DNA of 64,000 nucleotides. Origin: Marinomonas primoryensis (lineage in GTDB: Bacteria; Pseudomonadota; Gammaproteobacteria; Pseudomonadales; Marinomonadaceae). The first letter of the stretch is position 1; each line of letters begins with the position of its first letter. Below are positions 8,288 to 16,117 of the stretch, one piece after another. Position numbers and translations under genes: made by a program. Where the stretch lies: the NCBI RefSeq assembly GCF_013372285.1, contig NZ_CP054301.1:978001-1042000 (forward strand), given 5' to 3'. A model generated the notes under the pieces. That model saw only the letters and a list, made by a program, of their open reading frames with translations, was not told where the DNA came from and made no database searches.

Positions 8288-8947
8288 ATGGGTAAGTATT
8301 TTTCAGCCGCTTCTAACCGTGGTCAATCTTTAGGGGAGGAAGTGGCGAACAGTATCAGTCATGGTTTGGGGTTGGTCGCTGCGATTGTTGGTACTCCGTT
8401 TCTTATTTTGAGTGCCATTGATTACGCCGATATGAGTTTTCTTGTCGGAGTAAGTATTTTTTCAGCCACCATGATTGTGCTGTATTTGGCATCGACGGTT
8501 TATCATGCGATGCCACAAGGCAAGGCGAAATATGTCTTTCAGGTGATCGATCACTCTGCTGTATATTTATTGATTGCGGGAACCTATACACCCTTTATGT
8601 TGGGTGTGTTGGAAGGTGTTTGGGGCTGGTCTTTGCTTGTAGCCGTTTGGACATTAGCAATGGTTGGAGTGGGTCTTAAAGCATTTGGGAAGGCCTCTCA
8701 TCCTGCTGTATCCACTACGCTCTATGTTATTTTGGGCTGGCTTATATTGATTGCGATTAAGCCGCTTGTTGCCCTTATGGAACCCGATGGTTTGCTCTTA
8801 CTAGTGCTTGGTGGCGTACTTTATACACTTGGTGTGGTGTTTTTTGTGATTGATTCACGTCTGCGCTATGGGCATTTGGTTTGGCATTTATTTGTTGTGG
8901 GTGGGACAGTGAGTCACTATTTTTCGATTTTTTATTACGGCGCTTAA
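8288..8947 (+). CDS. Hemolysin III / TrhA family membrane protein
   Basis: 219 residues, seven predicted membrane segments. It resembles the YqfA/HlyIII (PAQR-like) family: early NSISHGLGLVAAI, then STVYHAMPQGKAK, IDHSAVYLLIAGTYTPF and the final LVWHLFVVGGTVSHYFSIF with the conserved metal-site histidines. Some members affect membrane fluidity or lipid homeostasis, but the biochemical role is not settled. ATG 8288 has a strong GGAGG nine bases upstream; the longer reading frame from 8246 is unlikely. A convergent XRE regulator follows within 20 bases. Confidence 0.88.
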   Translation: MGKYFSAASNRGQSLGEEVANSISHGLGLVAAIVGTPFLILSAIDYADMSFLVGVSIFSATMIVLYLASTVYHAMPQGKAKYVFQVIDHSAVYLLIAGTYTPFMLGVLEGVWGWSLLVAVWTLAMVGVGLKAFGKASHPAVSTTLYVILGWLILIAIKPLVALMEPDGLLLLVLGGVLYTLGVVFFVIDSRLRYGHLVWHLFVVGGTVSHYFSIFYYGA

Positions 8948-8966
8948 TGTAACACTGAAAATATCG

Positions 8967-9389
8967 TTATTGACCGACTCTATTTTGCCATCTATGCAGT
9001 GTTTTAAGCTGTTCTAGCATCAATGTTTTGTTATGAGGCGTTAGTTCACTGAATAGCTTTAGCACACTCTGTGTTTCGTGGCTGAGCAGTAGCTGGTTAA
9101 TGTACTGCTCATCTCTTTCTTCTTCTTCTTCTTCTATTTTTTCTTCATCGACTTCTTTTTCAAGAAAATCTGATATGTCTGTGATTGGTCGCTCGCTAGC
9201 AGCATACAAAATGGATGGTTTTGTATTGAGTGCGATAGCCAATCGTTGAAGCACCTTCTGAGAGGGTTGTCTTAGTCCTTTTTCAATACGTGAAACGTTA
9301 CTGGTGGCCATGTCGGCTTCCAGTGCGATTTGCTCTTGTGTCATCTTACGTTGAAGGCGCAAAATTTTAATAACGTGGCCAATATTCAT
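8967..9389 (-). CDS. XRE-family repressor
   Basis: 140 residues. An N-terminal cro/cI helix-turn-helix spans residues 1-60 (TQEQIALEADMATSNVSRIE is the HTH). Then comes a very acidic linker (EEKIEEEEEERDEQ, about residues 82-95) and a helical C-terminal part that may dimerise. It is transcribed away from the EAL gene, and three palindromes of one pattern lie in the shared promoter region, the first 20 bases from its start codon. Autorepression plus repression of the EAL gene is the simplest reading. No Shine-Dalgarno is visible and a possible -10 (GATAAT) is only about seven bases from the ATG, so the mRNA may be leaderless. Confidence 0.8.
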   Translation of the reverse strand: MNIGHVIKILRLQRKMTQEQIALEADMATSNVSRIEKGLRQPSQKVLQRLAIALNTKPSILYAASERPITDISDFLEKEVDEEKIEEEEEERDEQYINQLLLSHETQSVLKLFSELTPHNKTLMLEQLKTLHRWQNRVGQ

Positions 9390-9408
9390 CGGAAGATTAT
9401 CCGTTTAA

Positions 9409-9427
9409 TTTTGCCTATATGGCAAAA
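9409..9427. promoter_or_regulatory. Palindromic operator 1 of the XRE/EAL intergenic region
   Basis: TTTTGCC-TATAT-GGCAAAA, a perfect 7+7 inverted repeat with a 5-base centre, 20 bases from the xre start codon. It shares the TTGCC-N5-GGCAA core with operator 2. Confidence 0.7.
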
Positions 9428-9453
9428 CCTGTCAGGCAATTTACTTGACAGAA

Positions 9454-9470
9454 ATTGCCTAATGGGCAAT
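9454..9470. promoter_or_regulatory. Palindromic operator 2, inside a candidate rightward promoter
   Basis: ATTGCC-TAATG-GGCAAT, a perfect 6+6 inverted repeat. It occupies the spacer between a consensus -35 TTGACA (9445-9450) and a -10-like AATATT (9468-9473) that would transcribe the EAL gene, so binding here would block RNA polymerase. Centre-to-centre distance from operator 1 is 44 bases. Confidence 0.7.
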
Positions 9471-9483
9471 ATTGATGAATCTT

Positions 9484-9500
9484 TTTGTCTATAAGACAAA
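9484..9500. promoter_or_regulatory. Palindromic operator 3
   Basis: TTTGTC-TATAA-GACAAA, a perfect 6+6 inverted repeat with the same 5-base spacing but TTGTC/GACAA arms instead of TTGCC/GGCAA. Its centre is 30 bases (about three helical turns) from operator 2, placing it just downstream of the presumed transcription start of the EAL gene. Confidence 0.65.
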
Positions 9501-9551
9501 TGTAGGGTGATGTGTAGCGTTAATCGAGACATGCAGTAAAGGGATTGACTT

Positions 9552-10739
9552 GTGATAACAGACAGTTTGAATTTTGGGCGTGATTGGGGGCAGTTACAAG
9601 AAACGAATGACAGTTTAATTGTGTTAGATGGTAAGGATTTAATTGTTTCTTGTAATGAACTGGCTCAAAAAACGCTATTCAACGCGAATAATTACACAGA
9701 GGTTACATTTCTCTTTGACAGCTTTTGGTTAGAGGCCGAGAAGCGAGTTTTTTATTTGAGTGAGTTTAGAAGCATTGTAGGGAAAACAATCACGCTTTTA
9801 TTACGTTCGATCGATCGAGAATATTATCGTGTAGATGTCTGCGTTGAAGCGTTTTCTTTTCTGGATCAATCACTTTTAAGTCTTACTATTCAAAAAAGTA
9901 GAGCTCAGATTAGCGCTGATGGTTTCGAAGACGCTCGTTTCAGTAAGACGAGTTTGATGGCGAAGGCGTTGAGTGAGGATTTGAGCAATAGCATGTTAGA
10001 GTTACACTACCAGCCCCAAATAAATGCGTTAGACAGTCGTCTTTATGGTGTAGAGGTGTTATCAAGGTGGACGAGTAAAGCGTTTGGTTGTGTTCCACCA
10101 GACGATTTTATTGCCATAGCGGAAGGGTTTGGCCTTATAGCAACATTGGATTTATGGGTCTTGCGTCAAGCATGCCAGCAGCTCGCGGACTGGCGTAAGC
10201 GCAATATAGAGGTTCCTCTTATCGCGGTTAATTTTTCTCCTGCCACCTTCGATTTTCCTGATTTAAAAAATACGATTCAAACGACCCTTAAAGAGAATAA
10301 TCTGTTGCCATCTGATTTGGTATTGGAGGTGACGGAAAACAAGGAGGTTGTTTCTGCTTATCAATCTGCAGATGTCATTCATGATCTGTATTTAATGGGC
10401 ATTCATATCTCATTGGATGATTTTGGAGTCGGGTATTCAAACTTAAAACGATTACTAAAATTCCCCGTATCACAATTGAAGCTAGACCGTTCTTTTGTGA
10501 TGGGGTTGCCACAAACTATTTCAAAAGATCTTAGTGAAACGGTGTTGGGCATTAGTCAGAAAATAGGGGCGGTCTCGATCGCAGAAGGTGTAGAAACAGA
10601 GTCGCAGTTTTTTCTTTTGAAAGAAATGGGTTATGAGGTAATCCAAGGGTATTTTTTTGCACGTCCTCTTTCTAGAGTGCATTTTGAAGAGTGGCTTTCC
10701 AGCATCCATAATTCGCTCATATCACCACTGAAAGTCTGA
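9552..10739 (+). CDS. EAL-domain cyclic-di-GMP phosphodiesterase
   Basis: 395 residues, GTG start. Residues 1-130 are an unclassified, possibly PAS-like sensor region. Residues about 140-380 are an EAL domain. The signature is EVLSRW (168-173), and the metal/catalytic set appears complete: NFSP, EVTENKE, LDDFGVGYSNL, KLDRSFV and AEGVETE. An active c-di-GMP phosphodiesterase is therefore likely. No GGDEF domain and no membrane segment are seen, so it should be cytosolic. It is divergent from an XRE repressor with three palindromes between; c-di-GMP turnover by this enzyme is probably switched by that repressor. Confidence 0.88.
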   Translation: MITDSLNFGRDWGQLQETNDSLIVLDGKDLIVSCNELAQKTLFNANNYTEVTFLFDSFWLEAEKRVFYLSEFRSIVGKTITLLLRSIDREYYRVDVCVEAFSFLDQSLLSLTIQKSRAQISADGFEDARFSKTSLMAKALSEDLSNSMLELHYQPQINALDSRLYGVEVLSRWTSKAFGCVPPDDFIAIAEGFGLIATLDLWVLRQACQQLADWRKRNIEVPLIAVNFSPATFDFPDLKNTIQTTLKENNLLPSDLVLEVTENKEVVSAYQSADVIHDLYLMGIHISLDDFGVGYSNLKRLLKFPVSQLKLDRSFVMGLPQTISKDLSETVLGISQKIGAVSIAEGVETESQFFLLKEMGYEVIQGYFFARPLSRVHFEEWLSSIHNSLISPLKV

Positions 10740-10880
10740 CGATCTAGACGGATTTTATAATTTGTAGTTTGGATCTAGAGTCGGGTTCATATCTTCCAAA
10801 TAGGATCAGGTGTATATTGCTTTTTTCTGTACTGACTCGCGTCTGGTACAATAATTTTTTTTGATGTTTCGCTGTTATTT

Positions 10881-11171
10881 ATGAATATTTCTTTAAAAAA
10901 TATCGCTGAATCTGATGTAACTTGCTCTAACTGCCAAGCTTGTTGTTGTCGTATGGAAGTCATGATCATCAGCGATACTGGCGTGCCCGATAAGCATATT
11001 TCCGTGGATGAATGGGGCGGAGAAACGATGTTGAGGCTTGACGATGGTTGGTGCTCCGCAGTGGATAGAGATACCTACCTTTGTACGATTTACGAAAATC
11101 GGCCTTGGATTTGCCGAGAGTTTGAAATGGGATCGGATGAGTGTCGGGAAGAATTTAACGTTATTAGGTAG
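10881..11171 (+). CDS. YkgJ-family cysteine-cluster protein
   Basis: 96 residues. The pattern of cysteines (CSNCQACCCRM near residues 15-25, a central C in DGWCSA, then YLCTIYENRPWICREFEMG) matches the YkgJ/UPF0153 family of small putative zinc- or iron-chelating proteins. Role unknown. An extended -10-like sequence TGGTACAATAAT lies about 35 bases upstream of the ATG. It is a single-gene unit between the EAL gene and a thioredoxin-like gene. Confidence 0.82.
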   Translation: MNISLKNIAESDVTCSNCQACCCRMEVMIISDTGVPDKHISVDEWGGETMLRLDDGWCSAVDRDTYLCTIYENRPWICREFEMGSDECREEFNVIR

Positions 11172-11326
11172 CCATAATAGCGCGTCGCGTATTTCATCAT
11201 GTTTTAAAGCAAGACCTATTGCCATTATCCTAAATTGTTGGTTTTCTATTAATCATTTGGTTGTTGCTTGACCATGTGTCATATCGTGGAAAACTGGCGT
11301 CTGTAGACTTTAAAAGAGGTGTTTCG

Positions 11327-11665
11327 ATGCAAGCGACTCAAATAGGGTTTAATCCAGAATATTCTGAAGATGCCCCGAGCCTAGATGAGCTTAGCAGCTT
11401 AGTTGGCAGCGCGTTACTTGAATTTGGTACGCCTTGGTGTGGACATTGTCAGGCATCACGTTCGGCGATCGAAGAGGTTATGTTGGCGTTCCCAAACTTA
11501 GCGCATATCAAGGTGTTTGACGGCAAAGGAAAACGGCTTGGTAGGCAGTTTAGTGTGACGCTTTGGCCAACCTTAATTTTGCTGCACGACGGGAAAGAAG
11601 TTGGGCGAGTTGTTCGTTTTACAACAGCCAATGAAGTACGAGAATTGATGAGCCAAAGCGTTTGA
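11327..11665 (+). CDS. Thioredoxin-like protein
   Basis: 112 residues with a thioredoxin fold. The active-site segment is FGTPWCGHCQA, and cis-proline is likely in LWPTLIL. No signal peptide, so cytosolic. The motif CGHC is the PDI-type dithiol rather than the CGPC of classical TrxA, suggesting a redox potential or substrate range different from the main thioredoxin. Start chosen at ATG 11327, preceded by AGAGG; an in-frame upstream TTG at 11261 would add 22 residues unlike the family. Three tandem 18-base repeats begin at its stop codon. Confidence 0.85.
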   Translation: MQATQIGFNPEYSEDAPSLDELSSLVGSALLEFGTPWCGHCQASRSAIEEVMLAFPNLAHIKVFDGKGKRLGRQFSVTLWPTLILLHDGKEVGRVVRFTTANEVRELMSQSV

Positions 11666-11718
11666 GTACTGACTAATATTTTAGTGCTGGCTAATATTTG
11701 AGTGCTGGCTAATAGAAG
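11665..11718. repeat. Three tandem 18-base repeats
   Basis: Units start at 11665, 11683 and 11701, with consensus AGTGCTGGCTAATATTTG. Units 2 and 3 are identical over the first 14 bases, and unit 1 has ACTGACT instead of GCTGGCT. The first unit begins on the last base of the thioredoxin stop codon. Confidence 0.7.
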
Positions 11719-11745
11719 CCGCCACTGTTAAGACGGCGTTTTTTT
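11716..11745 (+). terminator. Rho-independent terminator after the thioredoxin-like gene
   Basis: A short GCCG (11718-11721)/CGGC (11734-11737) stem is followed by a run of seven T (11739-11745). It ends at the convergent gene at 11744-12010. The stem is short, so strength is uncertain. Confidence 0.5.
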
Positions 11746-12010
11746 AGGCTGTTATGTCAATCAGTCTGCCAATGGTTTTATCCGATGAGTCGATCACCTT
11801 GGCATTGGCTTGAGCTTCTAATTCACTGCTTTTGGCTTCGATTAAGCCATCTTGAATAGGAGAACCGTAAATGCCCGAATTTTTAGGTGCATTTTGGCTT
11901 AGCGTTTGGGTTGATGCCTCTGCTACTTTTTGGCTGGCTTGGTCTAGTTTATCTTGGCTGCGCTGTAGACCTTGCTGACCAAATGGAAATGAAGAATTGT
12001 TGATTTGCAT
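11744..12010 (-). CDS. Small protein with flagellar rod/hook-like C-terminal motif, function unknown
   Basis: 88 residues, hydrophilic, no signal or membrane segment. A Gln/Ser-rich N-terminus is followed by a segment ending ELEAQANAKVIDSSDKTI, then GRLIDITA. That ending recalls the C-terminal helix of flagellar rod and hook proteins (ANAKVI..ADE..GTLIDI), but the protein is far too short to be one of them. The resemblance is my weak inference. AAGAAGG lies seven bases before the ATG, supporting a real gene. No flagellar genes are nearby. Confidence 0.6.
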   Translation of the reverse strand: MQINNSSFPFGQQGLQRSQDKLDQASQKVAEASTQTLSQNAPKNSGIYGSPIQDGLIEAKSSELEAQANAKVIDSSDKTIGRLIDITA

Positions 12011-12102
12011 TGGCTGGCCTTCTTTTTAAAGTATTTAGTAATAGTATCATTTAATTGTCTGTTTTTTGAACAAGGAATGTTTTTTTATGTTGAGTATTGA
12101 AA

Positions 12103-13086
12103 ATGCCATTCATTGACGATGTTGTTAGTCACCTGAAGGAGAGAGTGACGGGTGGTTTGAAGAAGATCTTGCCTATCTGTGTGCTTAGTTTTTTCTTATC
12201 GCCTGCGATGGCCATCAATGCTATTGATTCTGCTAATAAGGCGCTTTTGTATAAAGTGATAGACGAGAGTCAAGCGGGTACTCGTTCTGCTGGCCATACT
12301 CAAAAACTAGAGGCATTGAGTCAGGTTTTGTTGGGCTCTTTGTATGTTGGTGGCAGTGTTGGCGAAGGTGAAGAAGGGATTTATGATAAAGACCCTTTAG
12401 TGCGTTTTGATGTATTTGATTGCACAACGTATGTTGAAACAATATTGGCGGGTGCTATGTCGGCTTCTTCTGATGAATTTGAACAGAATTTAATGCGACT
12501 ACGCTATAAAGAGGGAAATGTATCCTTCGTGTCGCGCAATCATTTTCCTAGCCTAGACTGGCTGCCTAATAATCAAGATAAGTTAGTTGATATCACATCA
12601 ACCGTTGCAGGCGGCGCCGTTTCAATGGCAAAGACAATAATAGATAAAACGGCGTGGTATCAGCATATTGGGGACGATGTTATTCATTGCGATATGGCAT
12701 CGTCGAGCGATTGTCTAACGTTGTTGACTCGGTTGCAGGGAGAGGGTGATACGTTTGATCCTGAGCCTGCGTTTCTATCTTATATTCCTTTGACCGATTT
12801 GTTTCTTGGTGAGGCTAAGCGTACTAATCAAGCCTTATTAGATCGAATTCCTTCTGGCAGTGTGATCAACATGGTTCGCCCCGACTGGCCAATTAAACAA
12901 TGGATTGGAACTAATATGAACGTGTCACATCAAGGTATCGCCATCCGAAAAAATGGCACGTTATTTCTTCGGCATGCCAGTGTTGTATATAAAAAAGTGT
13001 TAGATGAAAACTTTGTCGATTACTTCTCCGGTTATTCAGCGTCCTCGACTTTGAAAGGGTTTAACGTTCAAAGCTTGAAGCAATAA
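12103..13086 (+). CDS. Exported NlpC/P60-like amidase family protein (DUF1460)
   Basis: About 327 residues. The sequence matches DUF1460, a papain-like N-acetylmuramoyl-alanine amidase group. The probable nucleophile Cys is in VFDCTTYVETILA, and the probable histidine in NVSHQGIAIRKNG. The hydrophobic segment ILPICVLSFFLSPAMA looks like a signal peptide, so it should act on peptidoglycan in the periplasm. Start is uncertain: ATG 12103 gives a long N-region, while in-frame GTG 12145, just after AAGGAG, would give a compact 23-residue signal peptide. It stands between two convergent small genes. Confidence 0.78.
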   Translation: MPFIDDVVSHLKERVTGGLKKILPICVLSFFLSPAMAINAIDSANKALLYKVIDESQAGTRSAGHTQKLEALSQVLLGSLYVGGSVGEGEEGIYDKDPLVRFDVFDCTTYVETILAGAMSASSDEFEQNLMRLRYKEGNVSFVSRNHFPSLDWLPNNQDKLVDITSTVAGGAVSMAKTIIDKTAWYQHIGDDVIHCDMASSSDCLTLLTRLQGEGDTFDPEPAFLSYIPLTDLFLGEAKRTNQALLDRIPSGSVINMVRPDWPIKQWIGTNMNVSHQGIAIRKNGTLFLRHASVVYKKVLDENFVDYFSGYSASSTLKGFNVQSLKQ

Positions 13087-13124
13087 CACGCGATATTTCG
13101 TTTTATCTATTTTTTATTTATAGG

Positions 13125-13532
13125 CTACTTTTTATTGTTTCGCTGTTTAAAGTTGGTACTGAAATACTGTAGATGTAACTCAAGTGCATCACATGAAATG
13201 GTGATTTCGCGAACTGACAAATACAAAGAGTACATCAGGCAGATAAGGCTCGCGCCAAAAATGTAGCTGCCGATTTGTTGGTATTCTAAATAAATGGCCA
13301 TCATTGATAAAACGCACAGAAAAAAGCTAACGACGCCTGCTTCCTGCATGCGTCGAATTAAGTATATACGTTTACGTAAGTTAGTAATTTGCTCAGTAAT
13401 ATTCTCGTCTTCAAGCTTTGGGTCAAAAGTACGAATAATAGAAGCGAGCGTCACAAAGCGGTTGGTGTAAGCCAGTAACAATAACGAAACCGCAGGAAAC
13501 AACATCGCGGGCGTGGTTAGTGTGATAATCAT
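13125..13532 (-). CDS. DUF2721 membrane protein
   Basis: 135 residues with two or three membrane segments. The opening LTTPAMLFPAVSLLLLAYTNRF and the central RKRIYLIRRMQ fit the DUF2721 family of small inner-membrane proteins of unknown function. A candidate ribosome site AAGG precedes the ATG. It ends about 40 bases from the convergent DUF1460 gene; the intervening DNA is T-rich without a clear hairpin. Confidence 0.78.
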   Translation of the reverse strand: MIITLTTPAMLFPAVSLLLLAYTNRFVTLASIIRTFDPKLEDENITEQITNLRKRIYLIRRMQEAGVVSFFLCVLSMMAIYLEYQQIGSYIFGASLICLMYSLYLSVREITISCDALELHLQYFSTNFKQRNNKK

Positions 13533-13798
13533 AGTGGACCTTATTGGTAAATTGAGAAACTTTGTCGTGTTCTTTAATGCTGTGTTGTAGCGCTGATTGG
13601 TTGTTATTTTACGTCTTCACTAGAATATTTTATATCCAATAATTCCCTTCCGAAAGTATAGAAAATAAGCATTGTATCGTCCCAACTTCCTTCTATAATG
13701 CGGCTACATTTATGTAATAAAATGGCTGAGACAATATCATTTCAGTCTATTTAACCTGCGTTTTAGTTTTATCCCTTCCGGTGATGAGTGAGAGAAAA

Positions 13799-15076
13799 AT
13801 GAGTGATGTGTTGAGTATTGGCTTACTGATTATTGCCGGTGCATTGTTTGCTATGTCTGAAATGGGGATGGCCGCCGCGAGAAAAATAAAGCTACGAGTG
13901 CTCGCCGATGAGGGCAACGTAAAAGCGCTTGCCGTGCTTAAGTTACAGCAAAAGCCCGGTGCTTTTTTTGCCATGATTCAAATTGCTTTGAATGCAATTG
14001 CTATTTTGGGCGGTATTATCGGAGAGCAAGCACTGACCCCTTACATTACACAGGTTGTGACCTTAATGTATTCCGGCCCGTTATTGGATCAAGTTAGTTT
14101 TGTCCTTTCTTTTCTGACGTTGACGTCGCTGTTTATTTTATTTGCAGATTTGCTGCCAAAGCGTTTGGCGATCATTATGCCGGAAGCGGTGGCTATTCGT
14201 ATGGTTACGCCAATGCTTTGGGTAACCTTTATGTTAACGCCCGTGGTTTTTTTGTTTAATGGTATAACCAATACGATTCTGCGCTTGTTTAATGTGCCAA
14301 TTGAGCGTGAAGAAATTGTTACTACAGAAGATATTGTAGCCATGATGGAAGCCGGTGCGGAAGATGGCAGTTTGCAGAGTCAGGAATATCAGCTTATTGG
14401 TAATGTGTTTGAACTAGAAACGCGCAATATTTCCAGTGCGATGACTCCGCGTGATCAGATTATCTACTTCGATATTGACGACAGCAGCGAAGTCATTAGC
14501 CAGAAAATCATTGATCATCCACATAATGATTTCTTAGTTTGCAATGGTAGTTTAGATAAAATTGAGGGCATTATTGAGTCAAAAGAAATATTGCGATTGG
14601 TGCTTAAAGGGGAACCAGCGCAAATCAAACCAGAGCAAGTGGATAAAGATGTCTTTTATTTACCAGAAACACTAACGCTTTCGGAAGCGTTAAATGCGTT
14701 CAGAATGGCGCCACAAGCGTTTGCTGTTATCGTCAATGAATACGCGACAATTGTTGGCATTGTAACGGTGAAAGACTTACTTGGCGGCTTCATGGGGGGG
14801 TTGTTAACGCCTCATGACGAAGAACAAATCGTACAGCGTGACGCGAATTCTTGGTTAATAGAGGGATTGACGCCGATCAGTGATGTTATGCGAAGTCTTA
14901 CTATAGAAGAATTTCCAGATCGTAGCCAATATGAAACCCTGGGTGGTTTTATGACTTATAGTTTAAAGCGATTGCCAAAGCGTACAGATTTTTTTGTCTA
15001 TGCAGATTATAAGTTTGAAGTATTGGACCTTGAAGGTGTTCGTGTTGAACAGGTCTTGGTAACACGTTTGAAATAA
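13799..15076 (+). CDS. paeA: CNNM/UPF0053 transporter, PaeA (YtfL) type
   Basis: 425 residues. A DUF21 membrane domain (residues 1-190, several helices, with MSEMGMAAARKIKLRVLADE), two CBS domains (about 205-330, MTPRDQIIYFD and the second at EYATIVGIVTVKDLL) and a CorC/HlyC C-terminal domain. Residue-by-residue it follows E. coli YtfL closely (FFAMIQIALNAIAILGGIIG, EGLTPISDVMR, PKRTDFFVYADYKFEVLD). YtfL/PaeA has been reported as a cadaverine/putrescine exporter that protects cells in stationary phase. ATG 13799 fits the E. coli start; 13784 is an in-frame alternative. Confidence 0.87.
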   Translation: MSDVLSIGLLIIAGALFAMSEMGMAAARKIKLRVLADEGNVKALAVLKLQQKPGAFFAMIQIALNAIAILGGIIGEQALTPYITQVVTLMYSGPLLDQVSFVLSFLTLTSLFILFADLLPKRLAIIMPEAVAIRMVTPMLWVTFMLTPVVFLFNGITNTILRLFNVPIEREEIVTTEDIVAMMEAGAEDGSLQSQEYQLIGNVFELETRNISSAMTPRDQIIYFDIDDSSEVISQKIIDHPHNDFLVCNGSLDKIEGIIESKEILRLVLKGEPAQIKPEQVDKDVFYLPETLTLSEALNAFRMAPQAFAVIVNEYATIVGIVTVKDLLGGFMGGLLTPHDEEQIVQRDANSWLIEGLTPISDVMRSLTIEEFPDRSQYETLGGFMTYSLKRLPKRTDFFVYADYKFEVLDLEGVRVEQVLVTRLK

Positions 15077-15154
15077 AGAAAATAGCCATCGGTTCATCGA
15101 GATGTTGTGGAAGTAGGCGGAGAACATCAATATTAAGTTAGTTGCTGGAGGCTA

Positions 15155-15488
15155 TCTACTTGGACATTACGTGCTTTTATTTGTGGTCGACTGGCGGGAC
15201 TTCAATTAAATAATATTACGATTACTTTAGACAAAGAAGGCTATAAAGCCGAGATATTTAAGTATTCTCCAGCAGGCTTAGCGCCCGTCTTACTATTGGG
15301 GAAATTGTTGTACATGGCTCCTTGGCCGTCGTTAGAGGAGGCGATTACGCTGTCACGCCAGTGGTCTATCTAAACTAAACACATGCACTCCTTAAAGTTG
15401 CTTAGATTGTGTTGTTTGTTGCACGAGAAGGTGCGTTTTGTCTCAATTAAGCACTACTCGTCAAGAAATTCAGCGATTATTCGAATAA
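15155..15488 (+). pseudogene. Decayed glutathione S-transferase fragment
   Basis: Translating from 15155 gives STWTLRAFICGRLAGLQ and, further on, KYSPAGLAPVLLLGKLLYM, a clear GST N-terminal (thioredoxin-fold) pattern, ending in a stop at 15371. The beginning of the domain (KLVAGGY) lies in a different frame just upstream, so a frameshift is present. About 65 bases later, 15438-15485 encodes LSQLSTTRQEIQRLFE then a stop, resembling a piece of the GST C-terminal helical domain. No start codon with a ribosome site exists for any piece, so I read this as a gene remnant. Confidence 0.65.
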
Positions 15489-15585
15489 TGGGGAAAGGGC
15501 GTTTCTTTAGAAAAGGCTGACATATATCTGCTTTTTTCAATGCTAGCATGACATTACTAAATTCATGAAAGGTGAGGAAAGCAAG

Positions 15586-15744
15586 ATGGCTCGTTTCATT
15601 AAAAAATTAGTAAATGTACATGTATTCCACCGTCGTTCAGGTACTTCAAAAGCACTGGAGACAGAAACGGACATGGATGAGTATGAATGGAAAGGCTGGG
15701 GCGCTTGGGTTGATTTAAAAAGTAGTGACGACGCTTATCTTTAA
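15586..15744 (+). CDS. Small acidic/aromatic protein, unknown
   Basis: 52 residues, missed by length cut-offs. A clear GAGGAA lies nine bases before the ATG. The protein starts basic (MARFIKKLVNVHVFHRRSG) and ends acidic and Trp-rich (EWKGWGAWVDLKSSDDAYL), with no membrane segment or cysteine. An inverted repeat with a T-run follows its stop. I do not recognise a family. In-frame ATG 15565 would add seven residues but has no ribosome site. Confidence 0.6.
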   Translation: MARFIKKLVNVHVFHRRSGTSKALETETDMDEYEWKGWGAWVDLKSSDDAYL

Positions 15745-16117
15745 ATATAACAGTTAGAAAACCATGAAAAAATTCATGAATCGATTTGCATATTGTCTAA
15801 CTGTTTTTGTGCAAAAAGGTTCTCTTTTTTAAAGATCGACCATATAAAAAGGAAAGTGAGCGCGTTTCTCCGTGTACATTTGACGACCAAAATATAACCC
15901 AGTAGGCTAGATAACAAGGTAGAAGTTAAACCTTTTGTTTCGTTATTTCTTTCTCGGTGATATTTGAGATATCGCCTTAAGAGAAATACTGGGAATAAAA
16001 AGATTGATATTCTTGCCTGATCCGTATCATGCATTAATTGTTTGTTTTTTGTCGCACTTCGGACTTCAATTCGAGGGCGCTGACAAATCAGTTTCATTTT
16101 TAGAAGGAGAATAAAGA
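15745..16117. other. 373-base gap: one terminator-like hairpin, otherwise nothing recognised
   Basis: The left end holds an inverted repeat, AACAGTTAGA (15749-15758) and TCTAACTGTT (15796-15805), followed by TTT. This is probably the terminator of the small gene before it. The remaining sequence to the AGAAGGAG ribosome site of the next gene shows no convincing gene; the open frame on the minus strand lacks a ribosome site and family features. Confidence 0.5.
15749..15808 (+). terminator. Probable terminator of the 52-residue gene
   Basis: A ten-base perfect stem (AACAGTTAGA/TCTAACTGTT) encloses a 37-base loop that itself has a small ATGAA/TTCAT hairpin, followed by a T-run to 15808. Confidence 0.5.

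Noticed and set aside
15774-16097. 107-codon open frame on the minus strand
   Set aside because: No ribosome site, no family features, odd composition, and its 3' end overlaps a likely terminator hairpin.
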